Counted from the first letter of the stretch, positions 18,073 through 27,530 are shown. The stretch: 64,000 nt of DNA from Rothia mucilaginosa (GCF_001061665.1 NZ_JVSP01000002.1:91177-155176); one strand, 5' to 3'. Notes: generated by a model not told the origin, from the sequence alone. Program-made: numbers and translations.

Positions 18073-18120
18073 GCAGGGACGCAAAACAAGGGCGGGGGAA
18101 GATTGCTCTTCCCCCGCCCA
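18073..18120 (-). terminator. Terminator of the molybdopterin oxidoreductase gene
   Basis: GGGCGGGGGAAG and its exact complement (18090-18101 and 18108-18119) form a stem with a 6-nt loop. On the minus strand CTTGTTTTGCG follows. Confidence 0.8.
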
Positions 18121-18192
18121 GGGTGTGTGCTCCTCAGAGCCGGGTCCGCCAGATACACACGGACCGAATGGTCTGAGAGGATGCGCTACGAA

Positions 18193-19752
18193 TTAGGCAC
18201 GTGCGTCGAAGTGCTGCAGACCGGAGTCCTCACGGCTACCGCCCTGGCCGTCGCCAACGTCGCGGTAATCGTTAATCCACTCGATCTTCTTGACCCACTT
18301 CACCATCTTGTAGCCGTGCATGGAGTCAGCACGCAGACGGAGCGGGCCACCGTAAACGTCGGGCAGCGGCTTGTCGTTCATGCCCCATGCCAGGATGGTT
18401 TCGTCTTCCATTGCCATGGAGACGTCCAGGCACTCGTAGTAGGGTTCGGTCGGGCGGCCGTCGTAGGTGTGGCCCACGTGGCCGAAGGAGGTCACCATAA
18501 CGTAGCGAGCTTCGTCGGTCTTCTCTACCAGTGCGAGGACATCACGCAGGCGCACGCCCTCCCACTTAGCAATACCGGTCCAACCCTGCATACAGGTGTG
18601 CATGGTGATGTTGACTTCCTTGCCGAGCTTCTTCAGGTCGTCGATGCTCAGGGACTTCGGCTCCTTGACCAGGCCGCCAATTTCGAGGCGGTAGTCAACG
18701 AACTCCTGCTCCTTCAAGCGGTTCCACTCGGTGCTCTCACGCTCTGTCGGGGGACGAGTGTTGACCCAGTGGAAGGGGGAGATGTCAGCATCAGTGAAGG
18801 TCTTCTTCTGAACCTGACGCGAGGAGATGCGATCCAGCAGGACGTTACGAATCGGCTGGGTCAGACCCCAAATGAAGGTCTGGGTGAATCGCAGGTCGCG
18901 CAGGGACCAGTAGGAAGCCAGGAGCCACAGGGCCACAGCGAAGACGATGCCGCCAATCAGCATGGTCACTGCCTGTGCGAACTGAGCAGCGTCAATCTCG
19001 TTGTAGGGCTTGTTCAGCATCATGTGGGCGATGTTGTACTGCGGGTGAACAACGAACACCAGAGCCACGTGGATGACGGTGAACACGCAGTAGAAGGCCA
19101 TACCCAGGAAGTGGATGGAACGGGCGGTCTGGCGGTTACGGAACAGGCGCACGTAGCCGGGGAAGCGACCGCAGAAGGCCGGGCTCATAATCGGGCCGGT
19201 TGCAATCATCAGCGGTGCGACGATGAACACCACGGTGAAGTACATAATCTGCTGCAGAGCATCGTAGGGCTGGAAGTGCTCAATCGAAGGGATATGCAGG
19301 CCAGCGTAAATCTGGATGGACTCCCAAGCCTGGGGAATGATGTCCCAGCTGGTGGGGACGATGCGGCGCCACTGACCGGTCAGGAACAGCAGGCCCACGT
19401 AAATCAGGCCGTTAGCAATCCAGATGAAGGTGACCAGTGCGTGCCATGCGCGGCCCAGACCAATCTGGCCCTTGCCGGGCAGAGAGATGAGCGGCGACAG
19501 GGAACGCTGATCGTCACGGGCAGTATATGCGCCGGGGGTGGTAGGGACCTTGTCCTTGGTGAACTTAATCCACTCGGACCCCGGGGTGCAGTGGTTGTTC
19601 CAGTACAGACGGGGGTGAGAGGCGAGAACTTCCCAACCTGAACGAATCAGGAAGCCCATCATAATGAAGTTGATGAAGTGCGTAATTCGGAGCCATGACG
19701 GGAAGTCCAGCTCTACGCCACCAGTGCTCGCGGTGAGGAGTAGTTGGTGCAT
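18193..19752 (-). CDS. Cytochrome b / molybdopterin oxidoreductase fusion
   Basis: A 519-residue fusion. The N-terminal half is a cytochrome b-like membrane domain with five predicted helices (about 21-40, 103-126, 166-189, 212-235, 258-281) carrying His residues for haem. The C-terminal half (from about 345) is a sulfite-oxidase-type molybdopterin domain; Cys387 in MHTCMQGWTG is the expected Mo ligand. There is no Tat signal. Positive charges cluster after helices 1, 3 and 5, so the positive-inside rule puts the Mo domain in the cytoplasm, unlike periplasmic MsrP/YedY. The ATG at 19752 has a GAAGGA site; the frame extends 12 codons further upstream without one. The substrate is unknown. It is transcribed alone. 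Confidence 0.85.
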   Translation of the reverse strand: MHQLLLTASTGGVELDFPSWLRITHFINFIMMGFLIRSGWEVLASHPRLYWNNHCTPGSEWIKFTKDKVPTTPGAYTARDDQRSLSPLISLPGKGQIGLGRAWHALVTFIWIANGLIYVGLLFLTGQWRRIVPTSWDIIPQAWESIQIYAGLHIPSIEHFQPYDALQQIMYFTVVFIVAPLMIATGPIMSPAFCGRFPGYVRLFRNRQTARSIHFLGMAFYCVFTVIHVALVFVVHPQYNIAHMMLNKPYNEIDAAQFAQAVTMLIGGIVFAVALWLLASYWSLRDLRFTQTFIWGLTQPIRNVLLDRISSRQVQKKTFTDADISPFHWVNTRPPTERESTEWNRLKEQEFVDYRLEIGGLVKEPKSLSIDDLKKLGKEVNITMHTCMQGWTGIAKWEGVRLRDVLALVEKTDEARYVMVTSFGHVGHTYDGRPTEPYYECLDVSMAMEDETILAWGMNDKPLPDVYGGPLRLRADSMHGYKMVKWVKKIEWINDYRDVGDGQGGSREDSGLQHFDARA

Positions 19753-19828
19753 GATATTTCCTTCGGAAGTGACTGTGTGTGCAGACAATCGTTAGGATTC
19801 AGTGCGAGGCCTAGAGGTGCTATCTAAG

Positions 19829-19842
19829 GAGAGTAAACTCTC
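19829..19842. promoter_or_regulatory. 14-bp palindrome upstream of the molybdopterin oxidoreductase
   Basis: GAGAGT-AA-ACTCTC is a perfect palindrome 77 bp upstream of the start codon, a plausible operator. No matching regulator is visible nearby. Confidence 0.4.
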
Positions 19843-20253
19843 TCGCTCATATATTCCTCCTCATCATTGAGAGCCTTCGGGGGTATAACGGGTGCTATAT
19901 CTCCGGCAAGAGCACACCCCGTGTGAGAGGGTGCGCACCAGCTCCTGCCAAGGCAGAAGCGGCTCTGCGTATGTAGTTGTTTTATGTGTGTTTAGGGACC
20001 GAGCCCTGTGTACTTTCAATTTTATAAGACAGGCTGTCACCCGCAAAAGCTAAGACACGTCATGTCTCGTAATATTTGCGTGAAAAATCCGAATTTAATG
20101 AAAAAAGGGCTCCGAAGGCAGGAATAAACAGGGTTCTCAAGGGTAGCTGTCCACTAAAGAGCATCCTGGAAAGTTTACTTCAGTGCCTGGAGTGCAAAAA
20201 CTTGAGGGAATAGAGGTATTATGCAAGGAATAGCGAGTGTTTGGGTTTTATAG

Positions 20254-20332
20254 ACAAAAACCACATAGAGTGGATGTAACCTTATACTCAGCGCGATGGG
20301 CGCAGAGTAGGAATACAGCCACTCTATGTGGT
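20254..20332 (-). terminator. Long-loop terminator after the antiporter gene
   Basis: Arms 20260-20273 and 20319-20332 (ACCACATAGAGTGG and its exact complement) form a 14-bp stem. The 45-nt loop holds smaller complementary pieces (ACTC/GAGT, GCGC/GCGC). On the minus strand TTTTTG follows. Confidence 0.7.
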
Positions 20333-20342
20333 CGGGAGGAAC

Positions 20343-21845
20343 CTAGTCCGAGAGATTGCGTGAAGAATCTCGAGAAGAGGAGCGCGCAACCGCACGTTTC
20401 TTCGCGGTAGCGCGGGTGGGGGCACCCTCCTCATCGCGGCTCTGCGCCGTGCCCTCGGCGCGGACCGTCGGGATGAGCCCGGTTGTCAGCTTCACCTGCG
20501 CGTTACGCTGAGCCTTCTTTGCGTTCATCTGCTCCTTACGGCTCGGCGGTTCCGAGGCGGAATCCGAATCACCCAAAGCGCGACGAATGGACAGTGCAAG
20601 CAGAGGGAAGAGCAGAACCGTTAGGGCGCCACCTGCCACCAGCAGCGAGGACGTGGACTCCTCCAGAAGACCCGAACTGGTCGCAACTTCCGTCACCGCC
20701 ACGATAATGGGCAGACCGGCCGCAGAATAGAGAGCCATCTGGGCCTTCTGGCTCTTCGAGGTCAGGCCCGAACGGGTATCCACCAGCATATCGGCCAGGA
20801 ACACCGGTACGCCGCGGCAGAGCAGAATACCCAGAACCACCGCGACCAGGCCCAACGGATTCGAAGCCACTGCGGAAACACTGATGCCCATGCCGCTCAC
20901 CACGAAGAAGAGCGGAATAGTGAAGGCAAAACCCACCGTCTCCAGACGGCGCGTAATCAGGTGCAGAGCCGCGGGAGGAGTCAGCGAACGCAGGATAATG
21001 CCCGCCGCAAAAGCGCCCAGCACCGCATCCAGATCAAAGAGAGCGGTGCACATGATAAGGGTCGCGAGCAGGAACATCGCAAGACGCAGAATCGTCTGGC
21101 CGGTCGTATTGGCTTCAGCCGCAATAATCTGGCGCAGACCCGGCAGGTGCGTAAACAGACGATGCGGAATCAGAGCCGTCACCAGAGCCACGACCATGAA
21201 TGCCAGTAGCACCACAAACGCCATGCCCGGCGATCGCGAAGAAAGCAGCAGAGAAATAGCAAAAACCGGCAGAAGCTCACCCACCGCTCCGTGCACCAGC
21301 ACCGCATTGCCAACCGCCGTGCCGGCCGCACCGTGCGACTTCAGCATCGGCAAGAGGGTGCCGAGCGCCGTGGAGCTCAGCGCCACGCCTACCGCGACAT
21401 AGGTATTCACCTCGTGAGAGAAACCGGTGATCAGCGCTGCGCCCAACATACCCAAGCCAAAACACACACCCCAGGTCACCAGCGCGGTAGAGCCCTGGCG
21501 GCTACGCAGGGAGGAAACGTTAATCTCAAAGCCCGCAATGAGGAAAAGCATACCCAGGCCCAGCTCCTTCAGCAGGGGGATGCCGCCCTCGGTACCGGCC
21601 AAATGTAGCACGTTCGGGCCGATGAGCATGCCAAAAATGAGCAGGAACACCACATCGGGGATGCGCTTGGCCGTCAGCCGCGAGAGTATCGGAGAAATCA
21701 ACGCGACCAGCGTAATCCAAAAAATGGAAATGAACTGGGCGTTACTCTCAACGGGTGCGGCGTCGCTCAGGGTAGTTCCCGAAGCGAGCACAGTACCGGA
21801 AACCTCCGGGGCCACCGTTAAAAGGGATGGCAGAGTAGGAAACAT
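20343..21845 (-). CDS. Monovalent cation:proton antiporter (CPA2/Kef type)
   Basis: A 500-residue integral membrane protein with about 12-13 helices, typical of the Na+/H+ exchanger family PF00999. The helices run from about residue 35 to 415; segments such as GLGMLFLIAGFEI and LGAFAAGIILRS are characteristic. The cytoplasmic tail (420-500) is basic and Ser/Arg/Lys-rich, without a RCK/TrkA_N domain, so nucleotide control as in KefB/C is not expected. The ATG has a short GAGG site. It probably exchanges K+ or Na+ for H+ (family knowledge; the ion is not readable from sequence). It is monocistronic. Confidence 0.85.
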   Translation of the reverse strand: MFPTLPSLLTVAPEVSGTVLASGTTLSDAAPVESNAQFISIFWITLVALISPILSRLTAKRIPDVVFLLIFGMLIGPNVLHLAGTEGGIPLLKELGLGMLFLIAGFEINVSSLRSRQGSTALVTWGVCFGLGMLGAALITGFSHEVNTYVAVGVALSSTALGTLLPMLKSHGAAGTAVGNAVLVHGAVGELLPVFAISLLLSSRSPGMAFVVLLAFMVVALVTALIPHRLFTHLPGLRQIIAAEANTTGQTILRLAMFLLATLIMCTALFDLDAVLGAFAAGIILRSLTPPAALHLITRRLETVGFAFTIPLFFVVSGMGISVSAVASNPLGLVAVVLGILLCRGVPVFLADMLVDTRSGLTSKSQKAQMALYSAAGLPIIVAVTEVATSSGLLEESTSSLLVAGGALTVLLFPLLALSIRRALGDSDSASEPPSRKEQMNAKKAQRNAQVKLTTGLIPTVRAEGTAQSRDEEGAPTRATAKKRAVARSSSRDSSRNLSD

Positions 21846-22147
21846 AGAACCTCATATGCAGACTAAAGAATATAGTGGGCGGTGTCCGGGAACGCCATTA
21901 AAGAACCTACCTATACTACATACTTCACACCGTCGTTCCTATTCGAGAGCCTCTCACCTCGTCACTCCATGGGATATCGGCAGACCGACACGCAAGTCGA
22001 TGCACAAGAAGCATCGGGCAACGTGACGAGGGCTCCACCGGTCGCGCCCCGGCTCGCACAGCAATCGACGCTACACTTAACACCTGTGCCGGAGGCATCG
22101 CCACCCGGTGCGCACTCACCACACCGAACCACCCGAAAGAGCGACAC
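21846..22147. promoter_or_regulatory. Divergent promoter region
   Basis: About 300 bp between the antiporter (minus) and the DUF418-like gene (plus). A TATATT -10-like box lies on the minus strand near 21869-21874. No obvious operator or RNA gene is seen. Confidence 0.4.
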
Positions 22148-23281
22148 ATGGCAGCACGAACCACAGCGCCCACCACCTCCGGCGGCTCCACCCTGCGTGC
22201 CGCCTCCCTCGGCGGAACGCGACGCGACCTCGGACTCGACCTGGCCCGCGCCTACGCCGTGCTCACCCTGCTCATCGCCTTCGGGTACTGGCTGCAACTT
22301 ATCCCCGTCTCGTGGAGGTTCTGGGTGCCGCAACTGGTCACCCCCGCCGAGCCGCTCTTCGCCGCCATCCTTGGAGCCGCGGCCTGGCACTACGCGCGTA
22401 CCGCAAGCTTCCCGCAGCTCTTCGCCGGGACCATCGTGCGTTTCCTCGCCCTGCTCGTGCTGGGCGTCGCCGTCGTGCAGGGCGCGGCCTACGTTCCGCT
22501 ACCGGGCGTGACCACGCCCGCCCAGGGCTTCGCATACTCGCTGCCCTTCGATATGCTCATTCACCTGGCAATCCTGACCCTGCTGACCCTGGCCGTCGTG
22601 TACCTGCCGCTCTGGGTCCTCGCCGTGCTGACCATTGCCGCGAGCCCGTACCTCTCCTGGACCCACGACATTCTCCTCGAAGCCGCAGCGCGGGCCGATG
22701 CGTGGAGCGCCGGTGCCTTTCCCTTCCTCAAAGCCAACGGTCTGAACCTTACCGCCAGCGCCCAGCTGCTCTGGGTCATGTGCCTGGGTATTCTGCTGGT
22801 GCGCCTCTACACGAGCCTGGGGGCCAAGATCGCGGTGCCCGTCGTGCTCGCAGTGCTGGCGCTCTCCGTCTACCGCGTCTTCAACCCCTACACCGGGCTC
22901 GGCGTGCTGGATGCGCCCCACGTGCAGCTGACCCTCAGCCTGGCCGCCACGCTCTACTTCTGGGCCGAATGTGCGCGACTACTTTCCGCACAGGCGGGTG
23001 CCCTCACCCCCGTTGCCCGCCTCGGGCAGATGTCGCTGAGCGCCTCCATCGTGCTGAGCGCGCTCATTATCTACGCCGGCCCCACCATCAAGGCCTTTAC
23101 CGTGGGTGAGCACTACATCGCCACGGGAGGTTGGGGCACCGCCGTGTACTGGACCGCCTTCCTGATTCTGGGCATCATCATCGCGGTGGGATTCTGCGCA
23201 CTCTGGGCCCGCATGGCGCGCTCCCTGGCCGGCCGCGGCCCCCTGGAGGCAATCCTCGCCCTTATCTCCGGGCGCGGCTAG
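22148..23281 (+). CDS. DUF418-like multi-pass membrane protein
   Basis: A 377-residue membrane protein with about ten helices. The N-terminal RRDLGLDLARAYAVL matches the start of the DUF418/DUF1624 group (heparan-glucosaminide acetyltransferase-like fold), and the C-terminal RGPLEAIL is the usual DUF418 ending. Members are thought to be membrane acyltransferase-like proteins, but most have no known reaction. The first 20 residues are a polar Thr/Ser-rich extension. The ribosome site is weak (AAAGAG), and longer frames start upstream without support. It is transcribed alone and is followed by a hairpin. Confidence 0.75.
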   Translation: MAARTTAPTTSGGSTLRAASLGGTRRDLGLDLARAYAVLTLLIAFGYWLQLIPVSWRFWVPQLVTPAEPLFAAILGAAAWHYARTASFPQLFAGTIVRFLALLVLGVAVVQGAAYVPLPGVTTPAQGFAYSLPFDMLIHLAILTLLTLAVVYLPLWVLAVLTIAASPYLSWTHDILLEAAARADAWSAGAFPFLKANGLNLTASAQLLWVMCLGILLVRLYTSLGAKIAVPVVLAVLALSVYRVFNPYTGLGVLDAPHVQLTLSLAATLYFWAECARLLSAQAGALTPVARLGQMSLSASIVLSALIIYAGPTIKAFTVGEHYIATGGWGTAVYWTAFLILGIIIAVGFCALWARMARSLAGRGPLEAILALISGRG

Positions 23282-23299
23282 AAACATAGCGTGAACGAT

Positions 23300-23332
23300 G
23301 ACCCCCTATCTGCGTACCGCGGGTAGGGGGTC
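23300..23332 (+). terminator. Terminator after the DUF418-like gene
   Basis: GACCCCCTA and its complement TAGGGGGTC form a stem around a GC-rich 15-nt loop; a short T-rich stretch follows. Confidence 0.6.
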
Positions 23333-23382
23333 GTCTGTATATGCCCAGAATCTGCTCGGGAAGAATACCGCAGATACGACAA

Positions 23383-23412
23383 AGCCCCGGTCATGAAACC
23401 ATGACCGGGGCT
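23383..23412 (-). terminator. Terminator after tRNA-Pro
   Basis: AGCCCCGGTCATG and its exact complement form a 13-bp stem with a 4-nt loop. On the minus strand it follows the tRNA by a few bases and is followed by TTTG. Confidence 0.75.
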
Positions 23413-23417
23413 ATCTG

Positions 23418-23491
23418 TCGGGATGACAGGATTTGAACCTGCGACCTCGTCGTCCCGAACGACGCGCGCTACCAAGCTGCGCCACATCCCG
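23418..23491 (-). tRNA. tRNA-Pro (anticodon CGG)
   Basis: A complete cloverleaf on the minus strand, 74 nt. Acceptor arm CGGGATG pairs with CATCCCG, the D arm is GCGC-AGCTTGGTA-GCGC, the anticodon loop is TTCGGGA (CGG) and the T arm GCAGG-TTCAAAT-CCTGT. The CCA end is not encoded. It reads CCG codons for proline. Confidence 0.95.
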
Positions 23492-23569
23492 AGGTTAACC
23501 TATCGGCGAATACCGTAGGCAACTCACCTAGGATAACCCAAAAAAATACGGAACGCAAACAGAGCAACC

Positions 23570-23619
23570 AAAAAATCGCTCGACCCGTGCTAGAGGCTGA
23601 AGCAAGCCTCGGAGCCGGG
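23570..23619 (-). terminator. Terminator of the PBP-MPE-ABC operon
   Basis: An imperfect stem (CCCGGCTCCGAGGCT with AGCCTCT..AGCACGGG) is followed on the minus strand by a run of six T. It closes the four-gene operon. Confidence 0.7.
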
Positions 23620-25482
23620 TTATTCGCCTTCCTCCGGCGCCCGGTTCAGCTCATCCCAGGAGGCGTACATCGCCGCGAAGCGACCACCGGCGGCAATCAG
23701 CTGCTGCGGGGAGCCATCCTCCACCACGGCGCCATCCCGAATCACCAGCACGCGGTCGGCGCTGAGCACCGTTGAGAGGCGATGGGCAATCACCAGGGCC
23801 GTGCGCCCCCTCAACAGTGTGTGCAGGGCCTTCTGCACGGCGCGTTCGCTCGGAATGTCCAGTGAGGCGGTCGCCTCGTCAAGAATCAGCAGGCGCGGAT
23901 CGGCAAGGAAAACGCGGGCAAAGGACACCAGTTGACGCTGACCCGCGGACAGGGAGATACCGCCGCGGCCCAAAAGCGAGTCGTAGCCATCGCGTAGCCG
24001 CTCAATGAACGCATCGGCGCCCACCGCCTTCGCGGCCGCCTTCACCTGCTCATCGCTCGCCTGCGGGTTACCCATGCGGATGTTCTCTAGGATACTCGTG
24101 GAGAACAGGAATACCTCCTGCGTCAGCATAAGCACCTCGCGGCGTAGCTGCGCGTCGGTCAGGTCGCGCACATCCACACCGTCGATGTGAACAGCACCCG
24201 AGGACACGTCGTAGAATCGCGCCACGAGCTTGGCAATCGTCGACTTGCCGGCACCTGTCGGACCCACCAGAGCCACCGTCGTACCCGGTTCGATACGCAG
24301 GCTCGTCTTTTGCAGGGCGTGGCGTTCACTCGTGTAGCCGAAGACCGCATTATCCAACTCCACCAGGGCGCCGTGTGCCGAGTCTTCAGGCGAAGAAACC
24401 GCAGGACCGGTCTTCTCGAGAACGGGAGAAACGGGATTCTCGGGATCGGCGACCTCGGGCTTCTCCGCGAGGAAGGCAGACAGCTTCTCCAACGCCGACA
24501 TCGCGGACTGGAACATGTTGTAAAACTCCGAAAGCTGCATGACCGGCTCAAACACGCGCCGCGCGTAAATCACCAGCGCCAGCAGGGTACCGACCTGCAT
24601 ATCGCCGCCGAGCACCGCGTAACCGCCCAGCACCAGGGCCGCCGCGATAAACACATCACCCAGAAGGATCAGCACGGGGGAGTAGATGCCGAAGACCTTA
24701 ACCGAGTCCATGACCCGCACACGGTAGCTTTCTGCCGTCTGCGCATACTCGGAACGGAGCTTCGCCTCCGCACCAAAAGCCTTGACCGCGCGGATACCGG
24801 CAAAAGTCTCGACAAAACGGCTCGTCAGGCGTGCCGACTCGGTGCGCATACGGCGGTACACCGGGGTAGCACGGCTCTGGAACCAGCGCGTCAGATAGTA
24901 AATCGGTACACCCATGAACATCATCAGCAGGCCGATTCGCCAGTCCAGCGCAAAAATAGCGGCCGCAGAAATAACCATCGACAGCAGGGTGATGGCCAGC
25001 TGGCTGATGCCGCTGTCCAGGAAGGAACGCACCGTATCGATATCGTTGGTCAGGCGCGAAATAACCTTACCCGAGGTGTATTTCTCGTGGAAAGAAACGC
25101 TCAGCGACTGGGCGTGCGCAAAGACTCGCTTGCGTAGGTACACCACCACGCCCAGCGAAACCCGCACCGTGCAGGCCACGTTAAGCCAGCTGCAGAGAGC
25201 GCCCACCGCAACCGTCACCGCGAAGAGCACCACGAGAACCGTCAGCGGCCCCGAATCCCCCTGACGCAGGGGCGCGATGGCGCTGTCCAGCACGCGGGCA
25301 ATCAGCAACGGCTGAACCGCCGAGGCAATCGTGACCACAAAAACCGACAGAATTGACACGATGAGCGCCACGCGATGCGGACGCAGGGAGTGGCTCAGCA
25401 GGGCGAGGGAGCGCCTCCTCGTCTCGGCTCGTTCCTCGGGGCTGGCTTCCCGCCCGGAAGGCACCGGGAAATGGGCTGGCAT
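23620..25482 (-). CDS. ABC exporter half-transporter with canonical ATPase site
   Basis: A 620-residue type IV ABC exporter: six helices (about 35-330) followed by an ATP-binding domain. Walker A is GPTGAGKST, the signature reads LSAGQRQ, and the Walker B region LLILDEATASLD has the catalytic Glu. It overlaps the preceding ABC gene in a TAATG junction. The pair looks like a TM287/TM288-type heterodimer, in which this subunit supplies the active Glu. The substrate (drug, lipid or peptide) cannot be told from the sequence. It is the last gene of the operon headed by the penicillin-binding protein. Confidence 0.88.
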   Translation of the reverse strand: MPAHFPVPSGREASPEERAETRRRSLALLSHSLRPHRVALIVSILSVFVVTIASAVQPLLIARVLDSAIAPLRQGDSGPLTVLVVLFAVTVAVGALCSWLNVACTVRVSLGVVVYLRKRVFAHAQSLSVSFHEKYTSGKVISRLTNDIDTVRSFLDSGISQLAITLLSMVISAAAIFALDWRIGLLMMFMGVPIYYLTRWFQSRATPVYRRMRTESARLTSRFVETFAGIRAVKAFGAEAKLRSEYAQTAESYRVRVMDSVKVFGIYSPVLILLGDVFIAAALVLGGYAVLGGDMQVGTLLALVIYARRVFEPVMQLSEFYNMFQSAMSALEKLSAFLAEKPEVADPENPVSPVLEKTGPAVSSPEDSAHGALVELDNAVFGYTSERHALQKTSLRIEPGTTVALVGPTGAGKSTIAKLVARFYDVSSGAVHIDGVDVRDLTDAQLRREVLMLTQEVFLFSTSILENIRMGNPQASDEQVKAAAKAVGADAFIERLRDGYDSLLGRGGISLSAGQRQLVSFARVFLADPRLLILDEATASLDIPSERAVQKALHTLLRGRTALVIAHRLSTVLSADRVLVIRDGAVVEDGSPQQLIAAGGRFAAMYASWDELNRAPEEGE

Positions 25483-27530
25483 TAGCCCTCCTCCATGGTC
25501 ATCAGCCGGCGGTACTGCTCCGAAGATTCCATCAGCTCGGCGTGGGTACCCTCTGCCGTGATCGTGCCGTCAACCATCAGCAGCACGCGGTCCGCCAAGG
25601 CCACCGTCGAGGGGCGGTGCGCCGTCAGCAGGGTCGTGGCGCCGCCCAGGCCCTCCAGGCCCTCGCGCAGACCGTTGATGATGCGCTCCTCGGTATCAAC
25701 ATCCAGCGCAGAGAACGGGTCATCCAGCAGCAGCACGGAGGGACGCTTCGCCAGGGCACGCGCCAGGGACAGGCGCTGACGCTGGCCACCCGAAAGGCTC
25801 AGACCCTCCTCACCGATAATCGTGTCCAGCCCCTGCGGCAGCTCGTAGGCGAACTCGCAGGCAGCCAGCTTCAGCGCGGTGTTCAGAGTTGCCTCCAGCT
25901 CGTCGCTGCCGGGGTAATCCTCGTCGGAGGTGCCGCCCTCGTACTGGTCGGCCACGCCCATCAGCACGTTCTCGCGCACCGAACCGGAGAAGAGGACCGC
26001 CTCCTCAAAAACGAACGCGGTCTGCGCTCGCACCTGCTCCACCGAAAGATCCGCCATATCGTGCGAGCCCAGGCGGAGCGAGCCGGAGGTCGGCTCGTAG
26101 AAGCGAGGCACCAGCGAGAGCACCGTGGACTTGCCGCTACCGGTTGCACCCACCAGAGCTAGAATCTCGCCCGGGAATGCCTTGAACGTCACGTCGTGTA
26201 GCACGTCAGCCCGCGGAAGCTGTACACCCAGCGAAGAATCAGCCGCCGGATTGGGCGCGGGGGCGGACTCCTCGTAGCTGAAGGAAACCTGGTTAAAGGC
26301 CACCGATACGGCGCCACCGCTGGGGTACTGCATGCTTTCCTTTCCGGAGCGTGCCGCTCCAGAGGCGTCAGAAGGATGAGAAGAAAGAGAAGAGCGCTGC
26401 GCGGAATCCTGAGCGTTCGCGGGGTTCGGGGAGTACTCGTCGGCCTTCGCCGGGTCTATCAGCCGCACAATCTCAAAGCCGGGCTCGTCCATGACCTCGT
26501 TATGACGTTCAAGAGCCACCTTATAGCTCAGGTACGCGGACATGAGCGAGGTCGAACGAATCACGTGGCTCAGCACGGTCGTCTGCACCGCAAAATAGGC
26601 GGTCATCGCGCCCAGGCTCAGCGCGCCGTTGGCGACCTGCGAAGCGCCAAGAGCCAGCGCGACTGCCGTGGAGATACCCACAATCAGGGTCTGGTTCAGC
26701 GCCACGCGGGCCACGAGCATCGATCTGCCGTACTCGCGCTCCTGCAGAGCATCCACGGCCTGGGCGTAGCCGCGAATCTGCTCGGGGGAGCGTCCCAGCG
26801 CCTTAATCACGCGGATGCCGCGCACCGACTCTTCGATGCGGGTCGAAAGGTCACCGGTCAGCTGCTGAATCTCATGGGAGACCCGGTAGTACTTGCGCGT
26901 GAAGTTCACCAGCGACAGCACCAGCACCGGCACCGTCACCACGAAGACCAGCGCCAGCAGGGGCGATGACTGCAGCATGTAGAAGGCGCCGCCCAGGAAC
27001 ATGACGATCACCGTCAGCAGCTGTACGATGCCGAAAGAAAGCCAGCGGCGTATCGTGCCCAAATCGCTCATCGAACGCGTCAGCAGCTGGCCGGAAGGCC
27101 AACGGTCCAGCAGCGCAATTGGCGCGCTGAGCAGGCGATCGAAGAAGTTCATGCGCATGGACATCTCGATGGTGGAGGTCGGATCCACCAGCAGCCAGCG
27201 TCGCCAGTACGCGAAGGATGCATGCGCAATGGCTAGGACCAGCACCAGGCCGCCCGCCGCCCAGATGGCGCTCTCAGTGGCGCTGTGCGAGAGGTGATCC
27301 ACAATCATCTGGAGCACCTGCGGAATCGAAATTTCCAGCACGCCGGCCCCGAAGGCCACCAGCAGGCCCACGCTCCAGCGCAGGCGAATCGGACGCGCGT
27401 AGGCGGCCAGGGTGCGGGGAGCCCGGTTGCCCTCGGCGTAGTCGATGGGCGCGGGAATCGGTTCGGGCGCCGTCTCGAGGAACGGGTTGCGGCGTTGCTT
27501 TCCTGTGTGCGTTGTTGAAGCCTCGGACAT
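25482..27530 (-). CDS. ABC exporter half-transporter with degenerate catalytic site
   Basis: A 682-residue partner exporter subunit: six helices, then an ATP-binding domain with Walker A GATGSGKST and signature LSGGQRQ. The Walker B end reads LLLDDPFSALD, so Asp replaces the catalytic Glu. This is the usual degenerate-site pattern of heterodimeric exporters. A Ser/Asn/Pro-rich linker of about 60 residues (around 360-420) and a Tyr/Asp/Glu-rich insert after the Walker A region (YEGGTSDEDYPGS) are longer than in most relatives. Its start overlaps the stop of the metallophosphoesterase (TAATG), and its stop overlaps the next ABC gene. Confidence 0.88.
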   Translation of the reverse strand: MSEASTTHTGKQRRNPFLETAPEPIPAPIDYAEGNRAPRTLAAYARPIRLRWSVGLLVAFGAGVLEISIPQVLQMIVDHLSHSATESAIWAAGGLVLVLAIAHASFAYWRRWLLVDPTSTIEMSMRMNFFDRLLSAPIALLDRWPSGQLLTRSMSDLGTIRRWLSFGIVQLLTVIVMFLGGAFYMLQSSPLLALVFVVTVPVLVLSLVNFTRKYYRVSHEIQQLTGDLSTRIEESVRGIRVIKALGRSPEQIRGYAQAVDALQEREYGRSMLVARVALNQTLIVGISTAVALALGASQVANGALSLGAMTAYFAVQTTVLSHVIRSTSLMSAYLSYKVALERHNEVMDEPGFEIVRLIDPAKADEYSPNPANAQDSAQRSSLSSHPSDASGAARSGKESMQYPSGGAVSVAFNQVSFSYEESAPAPNPAADSSLGVQLPRADVLHDVTFKAFPGEILALVGATGSGKSTVLSLVPRFYEPTSGSLRLGSHDMADLSVEQVRAQTAFVFEEAVLFSGSVRENVLMGVADQYEGGTSDEDYPGSDELEATLNTALKLAACEFAYELPQGLDTIIGEEGLSLSGGQRQRLSLARALAKRPSVLLLDDPFSALDVDTEERIINGLREGLEGLGGATTLLTAHRPSTVALADRVLLMVDGTITAEGTHAELMESSEQYRRLMTMEEG

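Larger units (their letters stand above)
17775..18192. other. Convergent intergenic region
   Basis: About 420 bp between the convergent lutC and the molybdopterin oxidoreductase gene. It holds the lutABC terminator at its left and the oxidoreductase terminator at 18073-18120. No gene is supported in the middle. Confidence 0.6.
19753..20342. other. Intergenic region, AT-rich
   Basis: About 590 bp between two minus-strand genes. The right end is the antiporter terminator and the left end the oxidoreductase promoter region. The middle is AT-rich (for example around 20080-20110 and 20215-20260) and contains no supported gene. Confidence 0.6.

Noticed and set aside
18028-19641. 537-codon plus-strand frame opposite the molybdopterin oxidoreductase
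   Set aside because: A GC-bias shadow of a clearly recognised gene on the other strand.
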